Positions 37,546-46,780 of a stretch of DNA of 64,000 bases are shown here, piece by piece. The notes under the pieces are model-generated. The model ran no database searches, was not told the DNA's origin, and saw nothing but the letters and a program-made list of their open reading frames with translations. Origin of the DNA: an uncultured Gammaproteobacteria bacterium (GTDB lineage: Bacteria; Pseudomonadota; Gammaproteobacteria; Pseudomonadales; Pseudohongiellaceae); the NCBI GenBank assembly GCA_903853385.1, contig CAINTJ010000090.1, forward strand, positions 1 through 64,000, read 5' to 3'. The position numbers and the translations under genes were made by a program. Position 1 is the first letter of the stretch, and each line of letters opens with the position of its first letter.

Positions 37546-38127
37546 TCAGTAGTGATCCAGAAAATTCTGCAACAACTGATGTCCATGCTCGGTGAGGATG
37601 GACTCAGGGTGAAATTGCACACCTTCTACTGGCAGCGTCTTGTGACGTACGCCCATGATTTCTTCGATAGTGCCATCCGCATTCTGTGTCCAGGCTGTCA
37701 CTTCCAGGCAATCAGGCAACGTGTCTTGCGCGATGACCAGTGAATGGTAACGAGTGGCATTGAAGGGATTGTTAAGGCCGGCAAACACACCCTGCCCGGC
37801 ATGATGGATCGCCGAAATTTTGCCGTGCATTACCCGTTTGGCCCGAATGATATCGCCGCCAAAGGCTTCGCCGATACTTTGATGGCCAAGGCAAACTCCC
37901 AACAAGGGAATTTTTCCCGCGAAGTGCTTGATGGCAGGCACGGAAATACCGGCCTCGCGCGGCGTACAGGGGCCCGGCGAAATCACAATATGCGATGGTG
38001 CCAGTTTTTCGATGTCTGCCAGGGTGAGCTCGTCGTTGCGAAACACGCGCATATCGGCACCCAGCTCGCCGAAATACTGCACGAGGTTGTAGGTGAAGGA
38101 ATCGTAGTTGTCGATCATCAACAGCAT
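37546..38127 (-). CDS. trpG: Anthranilate synthase glutamine amidotransferase
   Basis: Supplies ammonia from glutamine to TrpE. 193 aa from ATG 38127, which shares its A with the trpE stop; an upstream frame extension is not family sequence. Oxyanion/nucleophile motif [15 protein letters not shown] and His-Glu in [12 protein letters not shown]. It may also serve folate synthesis (PabA), as in many bacteria with one such subunit; this cannot be told from sequence. Confidence 0.95.
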   Translation of the reverse strand: MLLMIDNYDSFTYNLVQYFGELGADMRVFRNDELTLADIEKLAPSHIVISPGPCTPREAGISVPAIKHFAGKIPLLGVCLGHQSIGEAFGGDIIRAKRVMHGKISAIHHAGQGVFAGLNNPFNATRYHSLVIAQDTLPDCLEVTAWTQNADGTIEEIMGVRHKTLPVEGVQFHPESILTEHGHQLLQNFLDHY

Positions 38128-39623
38128 TACTTGAGCCCTGACTCCGCCAGTTTGACGGCATGAAACATTGCACGCGCCTTGTTCAAGGTTTCTTCCCATT
38201 CCGAACGCGGCACCGAATCGGCGACCACACCGGCACCGGCCTGGATATACAGGGTGTTGTCCTTGATCACAGCCGTGCGGATGGCAATGGCCATGTCCAT
38301 GTTGCCGTTCCACGCTAGATAACCCATGGCGCCGCCGTAGATGCCACGCCGCACGGGTTCGTATTCGTCGATGATTTCCATCGCGCGGACTTTGGGCGCA
38401 CCACTCAGGGTGCCCACTGGCAGCGTAGCTTTTAGTACATCCAGTGCGCTCATATTGTCGGCCAGCGTACTTTCTACAGTAGAAGCAATGTGCATCACAT
38501 GCGAGTAGCGCTCAACAAACATCTGCTTGGGCACATGCACGCTGCCGATCCTTGATACGCGACCGGCATCGTTGCGGCTCAGATCAATCAGCATCAAATG
38601 TTCCGCGACTTCCTTGGCGTCAGCCAGCAGCTCTGCTTCCAGTGCTGCATCTTCTTCCTGGGTAAGGCCGCGTTTGCGGGTGCCGGCCAGTGGCCGCACA
38701 GTGATGTGACCGTCTTCGACGCGCGCAAGAATTTCCGGCGACGCACTCACGATATGGAAATCACCAAAATCCATGAACACCATGTAGGGCGACGGATTAA
38801 GTTGGCGCAGGGCGCGATACACATTCAACGGTGCCCCACTGTAAGGCAGGCTCATGCGCTGCGCCAATACCACCTGCATCACATCACCGGCAGCGATGTA
38901 GTCCTTGATTTTCACTACCGCATTTTCGTAGGCAGCCTGGCCGAAACTCGACACGAAATCAGCTTCAGTAACAGTGCGGCCTGCAGTCAGGGCTGGCGCT
39001 TTCGGCGCCTGCTCCAGTTGCGCCATCAATGCATCCAGGCGCTGCTCTGCCTGCTGGTAAGCCTGCGGCTGCGCCGGATCGGCATAAACTATCAGCGTGA
39101 GACTGTTGCGCAAATTGTCGAATACGGCGACTTCTTCCGACACCATCAGGACGATGTCCGGAGTATTCACGGTATCGATAGGCGCGGTGCCTGCAATCTT
39201 GTGCTCAACAAAACGCACCGTATCGTAACTGAAATAACCTACCAACCCGCCATTGAAGCGCGGCAACCCGGCCAATTCGGGAATACGATAACGCGACTGG
39301 AATTCAGTAATGAAGGCAAAGGGATCATCGGTGCTGCAGCTTTCCACAGTCTTGCCGTTGGTCTGCACAACAATGTGGGCGCCAACGCCTTCTGCGACTG
39401 TTTTAGCAGTAGCAATGAGAACTGTACTGGCCGGCAATCCGATAAATGAATAACGGCCCCATTTCTCACCGCCCTGCATGGATTCCAGGAAATAACTGTA
39501 ACGACCCTGCGCCAGCTTCAGATAAATGCCCAGTGGCGTCTCAAGGTCGGCCAGTACCTGCCGCACAACCGGAATACGGTTGTAGCCAGCCAGCGCCAGC
39601 TCGCTGAATTCTCTGGCATTCAT
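38127..39623 (-). CDS. trpE: Anthranilate synthase component I
   Basis: Converts chorismate to anthranilate. 498 aa. N-terminal Trp-feedback region ([18 protein letters not shown]), then chorismate-binding core with [37 protein letters not shown]-type segment, and [17 protein letters not shown]. The start overlaps the rpe stop by 4 bp; in Pseudomonas gph lies between rpe and trpE, here it is absent. No leader-peptide attenuator was seen. Confidence 0.96.
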   Translation of the reverse strand: MNAREFSELALAGYNRIPVVRQVLADLETPLGIYLKLAQGRYSYFLESMQGGEKWGRYSFIGLPASTVLIATAKTVAEGVGAHIVVQTNGKTVESCSTDDPFAFITEFQSRYRIPELAGLPRFNGGLVGYFSYDTVRFVEHKIAGTAPIDTVNTPDIVLMVSEEVAVFDNLRNSLTLIVYADPAQPQAYQQAEQRLDALMAQLEQAPKAPALTAGRTVTEADFVSSFGQAAYENAVVKIKDYIAAGDVMQVVLAQRMSLPYSGAPLNVYRALRQLNPSPYMVFMDFGDFHIVSASPEILARVEDGHITVRPLAGTRKRGLTQEEDAALEAELLADAKEVAEHLMLIDLSRNDAGRVSRIGSVHVPKQMFVERYSHVMHIASTVESTLADNMSALDVLKATLPVGTLSGAPKVRAMEIIDEYEPVRRGIYGGAMGYLAWNGNMDMAIAIRTAVIKDNTLYIQAGAGVVADSVPRSEWEETLNKARAMFHAVKLAESGLK

Positions 39624-40294
39624 ACGCTGGCGAGTTCCTTGCGCATCGCGGCAACCGTGGCTGCGTAGTCCTTGCTGCCGAAAATGGCCGAGCCCGCCAC
39701 AAACATGTCGGCACCGGCGCGGGCAACTTCCGCGATGTTGGCAACGGTAACGCCGCCATCCACTTCCAGCAGTATGTTACGACCGGAGGCCTTGATCAGT
39801 TCCCGCACCTTGCCAAGCTTGGGCAAGGTGGTGTGGATGAATTGCTGGCCACCGAAGCCGGGGTTAACCGACATCAGCAGAATCAGATCAAGCTTGTCCA
39901 TCACATGTTCAAGACAGGCAGTGGGAGTTGCGGGATTGAGCACCAGTCCGGCCTTACAGCCGAGATCGCGGATCAATTGCAGCGAGCGGTCTATGTGATT
40001 GGAGGCTTCCGGATGAAAAGTGATGTAGCTGGCACCGGCCTTGGCGAAGTCCTGGATCAGGCTGTCTACCGGGCTCACCATCAGATGCACATCGATAGCA
40101 GCCTTGATGCCGTAGTTGCGCAGCGCCTTGCACACCATGGGCCCAATGGTGAGATTGGGTACATAGTGGTTGTCCATTACGTCAAAGTGAATGATGTCGG
40201 CGCCAGCGGCCAGCACAGCATCGACTTCCTGGCCCAAACGGGCAAAGTCGGCTGACAAAATGGATGGGGCTATCAGGTACTCGCGGGTGGCCAT
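39620..40294 (-). CDS. rpe: Ribulose-phosphate 3-epimerase
   Basis: Pentose-phosphate pathway epimerase. 224 aa from ATG 40294 (E. coli 225). TIM barrel with [31 protein letters not shown] (metal ligands), [18 protein letters not shown] and [11 protein letters not shown]. First gene of an rpe-trpE-trpG-trpC-dgkA run in which neighbours overlap or nearly touch. Confidence 0.95.
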   Translation of the reverse strand: MATREYLIAPSILSADFARLGQEVDAVLAAGADIIHFDVMDNHYVPNLTIGPMVCKALRNYGIKAAIDVHLMVSPVDSLIQDFAKAGASYITFHPEASNHIDRSLQLIRDLGCKAGLVLNPATPTACLEHVMDKLDLILLMSVNPGFGGQQFIHTTLPKLGKVRELIKASGRNILLEVDGGVTVANIAEVARAGADMFVAGSAIFGSKDYAATVAAMRKELASV

Positions 40295-40484
40295 GCCAGA
40301 GGGTCGGTTGTCTGCGGAAAGTGAACGCCATTGTACCCGGAAAAGCGCTGCTAGTAGGAGCCACAATCACATGCCCGCAGCTCACTATAACTGATGATTA
40401 CCTTTGCCCCGGGAGCATCACCGCTTGTACTATCGGGAGCTTTCAAATAAAGAAGATGCACCAATCGCCCCGGGGGGATTCAAA

Positions 40485-42665
40485 ATGCGTAAACCTTTAC
40501 TTTCCATACTGTCAGCAGCAACGCTGCTGGTGGTGGCCGGCTTTGCAGGCCCTGGCTTCGGCCAGGTCGATACGGCCCGCCTCAAGGCTTCCTCAACTCC
40601 TGCCAATGCAGGCCAGTGGATGGCCTATGGCCGTGACTACAGCGAGCAGCATTACAGCCCGCTCAAACAGATCACCCCTGACAACATCAGCCAGCTGAAT
40701 CTGGCCTGGTTCGGCGATCTGGCCGAAAAGGGGGGCAGCTATGAAACCACCCCGGTGGTAGTCGACGGCACCATCTACGTCACCAGCCCCTGGAGCAAGG
40801 TCTACGCGTTCGAAGCCAAGACCGGCAAACTGCTGTGGAAATACGATCCCCAGGTCGCAGGCTCCTGGGCTGTCAACCTGTGCTGCGGCATCGTCAACCG
40901 TGGCGTTGCCGTGTGGAAAGACAAGGTGATCCTGGGCACGCTCGACGGCCGCCTGGTCGCCATCAATGCCAAATCCGGCAAGAAAGTGTGGGAAAAACAA
41001 GTCACCGATCCGAGCCTGACCTTGTCCATCACCGGCGCGCCGCGCATCGCTGACGGTCGCATCTTCATCGGCGAAGCCGGTTCCGAATTTCATCAACGTG
41101 GTTACATGGCGGCCTATGACGTCAACAATGGCAAGGAATTGTGGCGCTGGTGGGCGGTACCGGGCGATCCGAAACTCGGCTTTGAACAACCCGAACTGGA
41201 AATGGCCGCCAAGACCTGGAGCGGTGAGTGGTGGAAGACCGGCGGCGGTGGCACTCCCTGGGATGGCATTCTTTACGATCCCGAAACCGATCTGGTGATC
41301 TTTGGCACCGGCAATGGCGCGCCCTGGCCAGCTGAAGTGCGTTCGCCCGGCGGCGGCGACAACCTGTTCACCTCCTCGATCGTCGCGGTGGAAGCCAAGA
41401 CCGGCAAATACCGCTGGCACTACCAGGCGGTGCCGATGGACAGCTTTGACTTTGACAACACTGCACCGCTCGCCACCGCTGACCTGATGATCAACGGCAA
41501 GAAGACCCATGTGGTGATGCAGGCACCGAAAGACGGCGTGTTCTACGTCATCGAAGCCGCCACCGGCAAAGTGGTCAGCGCCCAGATGTTCGTACCCACC
41601 GGCAACTGGCTGACCGGCTTCGACAAAGCCAACAACTGGCGACCAATCCTCAATCCGGATTCCAACTTCGGCAAAACCGAAAAGGGCTGGTTCATTGTGC
41701 CGTTCCAGACCCACGTCTGGAATCCGATGGCTTTCAACCCCAACACCGGCCTGATGTACATCCCGACCCGCTACGCCAGCTACGGCATGGTGGCGGAGGC
41801 CGGCGCCAAGATGGGCAACCAGTTGCTGTCGATCAACCTGCAAAAGAAACCTGAAATGCCGGCCCCGAAACTGGAAGGCGGCGGGTCATACCTGCTGGCC
41901 TGGGATCCGATCAACCAGAAAGAAGCCTGGCAATCGCGTGAAGGCTCGGGTAATTCCGGCATCATGACCACTGCCGGCAACCTGGTGTTCCAGGGTACTG
42001 GCCAGGCCAATTTCTCGGCCTTCCGTGCCGATAACGGCCAGAAAATATGGTCCACGGAAACGCAGGCCGGCATCGCGGGCGGCTCAGCCAGCTATGAAGT
42101 AGATGGTGAACAGTATGTGGCAGTGGTGGCTGGCCAGGGTGGCGGACGCGGCGGCTACTGGGCACCGAACTATGCGCGCCTGCTGGTGTACAAGATCGGC
42201 GGCAAGGCCCAACTGCCGCCGACCGTCAGTTATACCCCGCCGACACTCAATCCCCCGGCCAACTTCGGCGACGCGGGCTTGCTGGCCGCTGGTGAGAAAC
42301 ATTTCACCGAGCACTGTGCCAGCTGCCATGGCGTCAACAACGGCCGCCCGGTCAGCAGTCTGTTCCCCGATATCCGTTACGCGGCGGCACTGAACAGCAA
42401 GGAACTGTTCAAATCCATCGTGGTCGACGGCATCCTGCAGAACAACGGCATGGTGTCATTCAAGAAAGTCCTGAAACCGGAAGAGGCTGAATCGATTCGC
42501 GCGTTTGTGGTGAGTCTCGCCAACCTGGCGAAGGATGCACCGCCAGTACCGGCCTTCGGTGGACCGGGTGGTCCACCGCCTGCTGCGGCTCCGGCTGCCG
42601 CTGCACCGGCGCCGGCGGCGCCAGCAGCACCCGCGCCTGCTGCACAGCCGGCCTTGCATCAGTAA
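40485..42665 (+). CDS. PQQ-dependent alcohol dehydrogenase with cytochrome c domain
   Basis: Periplasmic quinohemoprotein, 726 aa from ATG 40485 (strong GGGGGGA ahead). Signal peptide, then an eight-bladed PQQ propeller with tryptophan-docking repeats, the vicinal Cys pair in VNLCCGIVNRG and the active-site Asp in DSFDFDNTAPL. One heme site CASCHG (about residue 610) is in a C-terminal cytochrome c domain. The tail (about 700-726) is Pro/Ala-rich. Oxidises an alcohol and passes electrons to cytochromes; the substrate is unknown. The residue two after the catalytic Asp is Asp, as in lanthanide-type enzymes. PQQ synthesis genes are not in the window. Confidence 0.88.
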   Translation: MRKPLLSILSAATLLVVAGFAGPGFGQVDTARLKASSTPANAGQWMAYGRDYSEQHYSPLKQITPDNISQLNLAWFGDLAEKGGSYETTPVVVDGTIYVTSPWSKVYAFEAKTGKLLWKYDPQVAGSWAVNLCCGIVNRGVAVWKDKVILGTLDGRLVAINAKSGKKVWEKQVTDPSLTLSITGAPRIADGRIFIGEAGSEFHQRGYMAAYDVNNGKELWRWWAVPGDPKLGFEQPELEMAAKTWSGEWWKTGGGGTPWDGILYDPETDLVIFGTGNGAPWPAEVRSPGGGDNLFTSSIVAVEAKTGKYRWHYQAVPMDSFDFDNTAPLATADLMINGKKTHVVMQAPKDGVFYVIEAATGKVVSAQMFVPTGNWLTGFDKANNWRPILNPDSNFGKTEKGWFIVPFQTHVWNPMAFNPNTGLMYIPTRYASYGMVAEAGAKMGNQLLSINLQKKPEMPAPKLEGGGSYLLAWDPINQKEAWQSREGSGNSGIMTTAGNLVFQGTGQANFSAFRADNGQKIWSTETQAGIAGGSASYEVDGEQYVAVVAGQGGGRGGYWAPNYARLLVYKIGGKAQLPPTVSYTPPTLNPPANFGDAGLLAAGEKHFTEHCASCHGVNNGRPVSSLFPDIRYAAALNSKELFKSIVVDGILQNNGMVSFKKVLKPEEAESIRAFVVSLANLAKDAPPVPAFGGPGGPPPAAAPAAAAPAPAAPAAPAPAAQPALHQ

Positions 42666-42675
42666 GGTAAACCCG

Positions 42676-42719
42676 CCCGACTGCACAAGTCAGTGCAGTC
42701 GGGCTGCTTCCTGAAGCAG
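42676..42719 (+). terminator. Tandem hairpins after the PQQ dehydrogenase gene
   Basis: CCCGACTGCAC (42676-42686) and GTGCAGTCGGG (42693-42703) form a perfect 11-bp stem with a 6-nt loop. It is followed directly by CTGCTTC/GAAGCAG (42704-42719), a 7-bp stem. There is no T tract, so it may act as an end-stabiliser or weak terminator. Confidence 0.55.
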
Positions 42720-42849
42720 TTCACATCACAGCGCTTTCAACAACCGCAATAAATCGCACCCCCCGTGCCTGCCACAGGCTGCAAAGTTCTGAGTGTTAAT
42801 TCCGATAAGTGAGTAACATTCAGGGCGGATCAAATTTGAAATTTTCACG

Positions 42850-43710
42850 ATGCCTTTACTCGCCATTGCTCTGGTACTGCTGGCCGCCTGCACTCATGCC
42901 ACCTGGAACCTTGCTGCCAAACGTGCGGCTGGTTCCCGGCACTTTGTGTTCTGGTATTCGGCGGTGACCGTGCTGCTGTATCTGCCGGTGATAGTGTGGC
43001 TGCTGCTCACGACCCGTCCGGTGTTCACTGCCACACATTGGCTGGCCCTGGCGGCCACGTCGGTGCTGCACATCGGTTATTCGCTGAGCTTGCAGGCAGG
43101 CTATCGCAATGCCGATTTGTCGCTGGTGTATCCGCTGGCGCGCGGCTCGGGGCCGCTGCTGTCGTTCTTGCTCGCTGTCACCTTGCTGGGCGAGCAGGTC
43201 AGCTGGGTGTCGGTGGCGGGAGTATTGCTGATCGTCAGTGGCATCGTGCTGGTCACCGGTTTGTGGCTCGCCGGCCATCGCGCCAGGGGCAAGGGCATCG
43301 TGTACGGACTTGGCACCGGCTTGTTCATCGCCGCCTATACCATCAACGATGGCTGGGCGGTGAAAACCTTGCTGATTTCACCGTTCTTTGTCGACTACTC
43401 TGGCAATCTGGTGCGCGCGCTGGTGATGACCCCATCGGCCTGGCGTGACAAAACCCGCTGCCTTGAAGAAATACGCAGTTTCCGTAGGCCCATCCTCATC
43501 GTCAGCTTGCTGGGCCCGCTCGGGTACATACTGGTGTTGTTTGCGATGCAGCTGGCGCCAATCAGTCACATAGCGCCGGCGCGGGAACTGTCGACACTGG
43601 TCGGTACCTGGCTGGGCGCGCGCATGCTGCAGGAGAAATCAGCCCCCACCCGCCTGATCGGCGCGGTGTTGATTGTGGCCGGCGTGGTTGCACTCGCAGT
43701 GGCTGGCTGA
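42850..43710 (+). CDS. EamA/DMT family transporter
   Basis: 286 aa inner-membrane protein with about ten predicted helices in two EamA repeats (HATWNLAAKRA near the start; LSLVYPLARGSGPLLSFLLAVTLLGE and ISHIAPARELSTLVGTWLGARML in the repeats). Family members export metabolites or amino acids; the substrate is not readable. The 184 bp before it hold the terminator hairpins and no clear promoter. Confidence 0.85.
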   Translation: MPLLAIALVLLAACTHATWNLAAKRAAGSRHFVFWYSAVTVLLYLPVIVWLLLTTRPVFTATHWLALAATSVLHIGYSLSLQAGYRNADLSLVYPLARGSGPLLSFLLAVTLLGEQVSWVSVAGVLLIVSGIVLVTGLWLAGHRARGKGIVYGLGTGLFIAAYTINDGWAVKTLLISPFFVDYSGNLVRALVMTPSAWRDKTRCLEEIRSFRRPILIVSLLGPLGYILVLFAMQLAPISHIAPARELSTLVGTWLGARMLQEKSAPTRLIGAVLIVAGVVALAVAG

Positions 43711-43734
43711 AGTCTGCACGGGCCATGTGCGCCC

Positions 43735-43760
43735 ATTGAAATCGTCGCTGCCGCCCCCAT
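43735..43760 (+). promoter_or_regulatory. Sigma-32 heat-shock promoter of htpX
   Basis: ATTGAAA (43735-43741), 13 bp, CCCCAT (43755-43760) matches the sigma-32 pattern CTTGAAA-N13/14-CCCCATnT with one mismatch at -35. It lies 38 bp before htpX, a known heat-shock gene. Confidence 0.65.
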
Positions 43761-43797
43761 TGACTGTTTGTACTGACTCTTTTTCGAGGGATGATCC

Positions 43798-44679
43798 ATG
43801 ATGCGTATTCTGTTGTTTCTGGCCACCAACATCGCGGTAATGGTGTTGCTGTCGATTGTGCTGAAGCTGGTGGGCTTCCACGGCTTTATGATGGCCAATG
43901 GCACTCAACTGGATCTGCAGCAGCTGCTGCTTTATTCCGCTGTCATCGGCTTCGGCGGCTCGTTCATTTCGCTGATGATTTCCAAAATGATGGCGAAATG
44001 GTCGATGGGTGTGCAGGTAATCGACCAGCCCAACAACGAATTTGAAACCTGGCTGCTGCGCACCGTCGCGCGCCTGGCCGAACAGAGCAATATCAAGATG
44101 CCGGAAGTCGGCATCTTTGACCAGGCCGCACCCAACGCCTTCGCCACCGGCTGGAACAAGAACGCCGCGCTGGTTGCGGTCAGCACCGGCCTGCTCAACA
44201 GCATGACCCGCGATGAAATCGAAGCCGTGCTCGGCCACGAAATCAGCCATGTCGCCAACGGCGACATGGTGACACTTACCTTGATCCAGGGCGTGGTCAA
44301 CACCTTCGTGGTATTCCTGTCGCGCATCATCGGCTTCTTTATTGACCAGGCCCTGCGCGGTAAAGACGACCGCGACCGTGGCCCTGGCATGGGCTTCTTC
44401 ATCGCCTCGCTGATCGCGCAGATCGTGCTGGGAATTTTTGCCTCGATGATCGTGGCGAGGTTTTCGCGCTGGCGCGAATTCCGCGCCGATGCCGGCGGCG
44501 CCCAGCTGGCCGGCCGCCAGAAAATGATCGCGGCGCTGCGGCGCTTGCAAGCCGGCCACGAAGCTGAAATGCCGGCCGACATGGTGGCGTTCGGCATCAA
44601 CACCGGCCGCATGGGCCTGCTGTTTGCCAGCCACCCGCCGCTGGAAGAACGTATCCGGGCTTTGGAAAACCAGAGCTAA
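43798..44679 (+). CDS. htpX: Membrane zinc protease HtpX
   Basis: Inner-membrane M48 metalloprotease for quality control of membrane proteins. 293 aa (E. coli 293). Two N-terminal membrane helices, zinc motif HEISH near residue 145, two more helices and the third zinc ligand in EFRADAGGA. GAGGG is 8 nt before the ATG. The sigma-32 promoter upstream supports heat-shock control. Confidence 0.95.
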   Translation: MMRILLFLATNIAVMVLLSIVLKLVGFHGFMMANGTQLDLQQLLLYSAVIGFGGSFISLMISKMMAKWSMGVQVIDQPNNEFETWLLRTVARLAEQSNIKMPEVGIFDQAAPNAFATGWNKNAALVAVSTGLLNSMTRDEIEAVLGHEISHVANGDMVTLTLIQGVVNTFVVFLSRIIGFFIDQALRGKDDRDRGPGMGFFIASLIAQIVLGIFASMIVARFSRWREFRADAGGAQLAGRQKMIAALRRLQAGHEAEMPADMVAFGINTGRMGLLFASHPPLEERIRALENQS

Positions 44680-44690
44680 GCGTTTGCCAA

Positions 44691-46718
44691 TTACTTTGCC
44701 AACTTCTGGGTGACATAAGCAGCAACGTCTCTTAACTGCTCAGGCGTCAGTGCCACTCCCAGCGCCGGCATGCGGTTGCGCCCCTGATTCACCAGCGACA
44801 ACACAAACTCCGCGGCCTTGGCATTCTCCAACGAAATACCACCACCGTGGCCGCCGCGGCCTTCTTCACCATGGCAGTTCGCACACACCGAATTATAGGC
44901 AAGCTGGCCTGCTTTCAGATCAGCCTTGCCGGCAGCCGGCTGCTTGCTGGCCGCTGCTGCCTGCGCTGCACCGGCCGGCAAGGCCTGTTCCAGTTTTCCG
45001 TTCAACGAGAACAACCACAGTGAATCGCCGTGCGGCGACGGCCCCAGTGAATTACCGGCCGCATAGGCCAGCACATATTGCACGCTGTTGTTTTCAAATA
45101 TTGTCACCGGCGCATTCATGCCGGCACCGGTCTGGAATTCCCACAGCACGTTGCCGTCCTTGTTGTCCAACGCCACCAGCCGGCCATCATTGCGCCCGAC
45201 AAAGACCAAACCACTGGCGGTGACAGTGACGCCGCTGTTGCAGGGATCTTTCCAGTGGCGCTGCCATACCAGCTTGTTGGTGTGCAAATCCATCGCGGCA
45301 AACACACCCATGTTCCACAGTGGATAGCCGAGAAAATCGCCACCGGTATAGTTGGCGCCAGGCTGCGGCTGCTCGGGACCGATGTCATTGGCTTTGTAGG
45401 CAAACGGCCGGTCATTGCCGCAGATATACATGATGCCACTGATCGGATCGACGGCACTGGGTGGCCAGTTGGCACCCCCCGCCAGACCGGGCGCGACTAC
45501 CACGGGATCAGTCCAGTACGGCGTGAAAATACGCCCCTTGTTGATCATCGGATAACCTTCGGGCGCCATCTGGATTTCATGCGGAACAAACGCATCGCCA
45601 ACCGGATAGGGCTGCGTGGCTGCAGTGCCATTCTCGGGCCGCTGCGGCACGGTACGTTCATCAATGCCCACCAGGGGCTCACCTGTGGTGCGATCCAGGA
45701 TATATACCCAGCCGGTCTTGCCGGCCTGCGCAATGCCTTTGCGTGGCACGCCGTCCTTGTCGATGTTGAACAGGATCACCGGATTCGATGCATCGTAGTC
45801 CCAGATGTCGTGATGCACTTCCTGGAAGTGCCAGCGATAAGTGCCGGTCTTCACATCCAGCGCAATGATCGAGGCAGTAAACAGGTTGTCGCCATGGCGC
45901 ACATTGCCGTTGTAATCAGGGCCGGCATTGCCGGTGGAGAAATACAGCAGACCCAGCTCGGGATCTACTGCCGGTGTTTGCCATACGGTGGCGCCGCCGT
46001 GTTGCCAGATCTGGTTGTCGGCACTCCAGGTGTCGTGGCCAAATTCACCCGGGCCGGGGATGGTGTAAAAAGTCCACTTCAGCGCACCGTCAGTGGCGTT
46101 GAAGGCTTTGACTCTGCCGCGCACGCCCATTTCGCCGCCGGCAAAGCCGGTAATCACCATGCCGTCGTAATAGAGCGGCGCTGCCGTGATGGTGAAACCC
46201 TGCTGCCATTGTTCAGCCTGGATCTGCCAGCGCACGGAACCGTCTTTGCGATTGAGCGCCAGCAACTTGCCGTCGAGCTGACCAACGAACACGCTGTCAT
46301 CATTCAGGCCGACACCTCGACTGGTCCAGCCACAGCATACGGTGGTTATGCCCTGATCAAGCCTGGCGTAGTAAGACCACAAAATTTTGCCGGTGGCGAG
46401 CTCGACGGCAAACACATCATTGTCGCCGGACGCAATGTAGGCAACACCATCGGACACCAGCGGCTGTGCTTCACCCGAATTTTTCGGTGCCACGCCGGAA
46501 CCCAGATGCACCACCCACTCGGCTTTGAGCTGGGCGATGTTGTCGCGCTTGATGCCAGCAAGCGGCGAATACCGCTGGTTGTAGAGATTGCCGCCATTGG
46601 TACGCCACGCTGTGGTAGGCAATTGCGTGAGCGCCTTGGGTGACCAGGCTTCTTGTGCCTGCGCTGACAAGGCAGCCAACAACAGTCCAGCCAGCAAGAT
46701 AAATTTTCTACCCGTCAT
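44691..46718 (-). CDS. PQQ-dependent dehydrogenase with cytochrome c domain
   Basis: Periplasmic, 675 aa. Signal peptide (FILLAGLLLAALSAQAQ), PQQ propeller with AWRTNGGNLYNQRYSPL, the Cys pair TTVCCGWTSRG and the active-site HHDIWDYDASNPVIL, followed by a C-terminal cytochrome c with CANCHG and Met in NRMPALG. Sequence layout around the active site is nearer to the glucose/quinate-type branch than to the other PQQ enzyme in the window. Substrate unknown. It follows the LOG gene by 61 bp; the A-rich leader there may bind Hfq/Crc. Confidence 0.87.
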   Translation of the reverse strand: MTGRKFILLAGLLLAALSAQAQEAWSPKALTQLPTTAWRTNGGNLYNQRYSPLAGIKRDNIAQLKAEWVVHLGSGVAPKNSGEAQPLVSDGVAYIASGDNDVFAVELATGKILWSYYARLDQGITTVCCGWTSRGVGLNDDSVFVGQLDGKLLALNRKDGSVRWQIQAEQWQQGFTITAAPLYYDGMVITGFAGGEMGVRGRVKAFNATDGALKWTFYTIPGPGEFGHDTWSADNQIWQHGGATVWQTPAVDPELGLLYFSTGNAGPDYNGNVRHGDNLFTASIIALDVKTGTYRWHFQEVHHDIWDYDASNPVILFNIDKDGVPRKGIAQAGKTGWVYILDRTTGEPLVGIDERTVPQRPENGTAATQPYPVGDAFVPHEIQMAPEGYPMINKGRIFTPYWTDPVVVAPGLAGGANWPPSAVDPISGIMYICGNDRPFAYKANDIGPEQPQPGANYTGGDFLGYPLWNMGVFAAMDLHTNKLVWQRHWKDPCNSGVTVTASGLVFVGRNDGRLVALDNKDGNVLWEFQTGAGMNAPVTIFENNSVQYVLAYAAGNSLGPSPHGDSLWLFSLNGKLEQALPAGAAQAAAASKQPAAGKADLKAGQLAYNSVCANCHGEEGRGGHGGGISLENAKAAEFVLSLVNQGRNRMPALGVALTPEQLRDVAAYVTQKLAK

Positions 46719-46750
46719 TGCCTTCCCCCATTGAATCAGCCTGGTGCGGC

Positions 46751-46780
46751 TGTTTGTTTTTGTTTGCTTTTGGTTTGTTT
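46751..46780 (-). promoter_or_regulatory. A-rich leader, possible Hfq/Crc target
   Basis: On the minus strand this 30-nt stretch, 33-62 nt before the PQQ dehydrogenase ATG, is made of repeated AAAC units (AAACAAACC, AAAAG, CAAACAAAAACAAACA). AACAAAAA fits the AANAANAA pattern bound by Hfq with Crc. It sits upstream of the ribosome site GGGGGAAGG rather than over it. Confidence 0.4.

Noticed and set aside
45770-45815. Asp two residues after the catalytic Asp in the second PQQ dehydrogenase as a lanthanide sign
   Set aside because: Its WDYD context resembles glucose-dehydrogenase-type enzymes, which commonly have Asp there without lanthanide dependence, so the residue is not diagnostic.
45078-46643. 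521-codon open frame antisense to the second PQQ dehydrogenase
   Set aside because: It lies wholly within a clear PQQ dehydrogenase gene and shows no protein family features.
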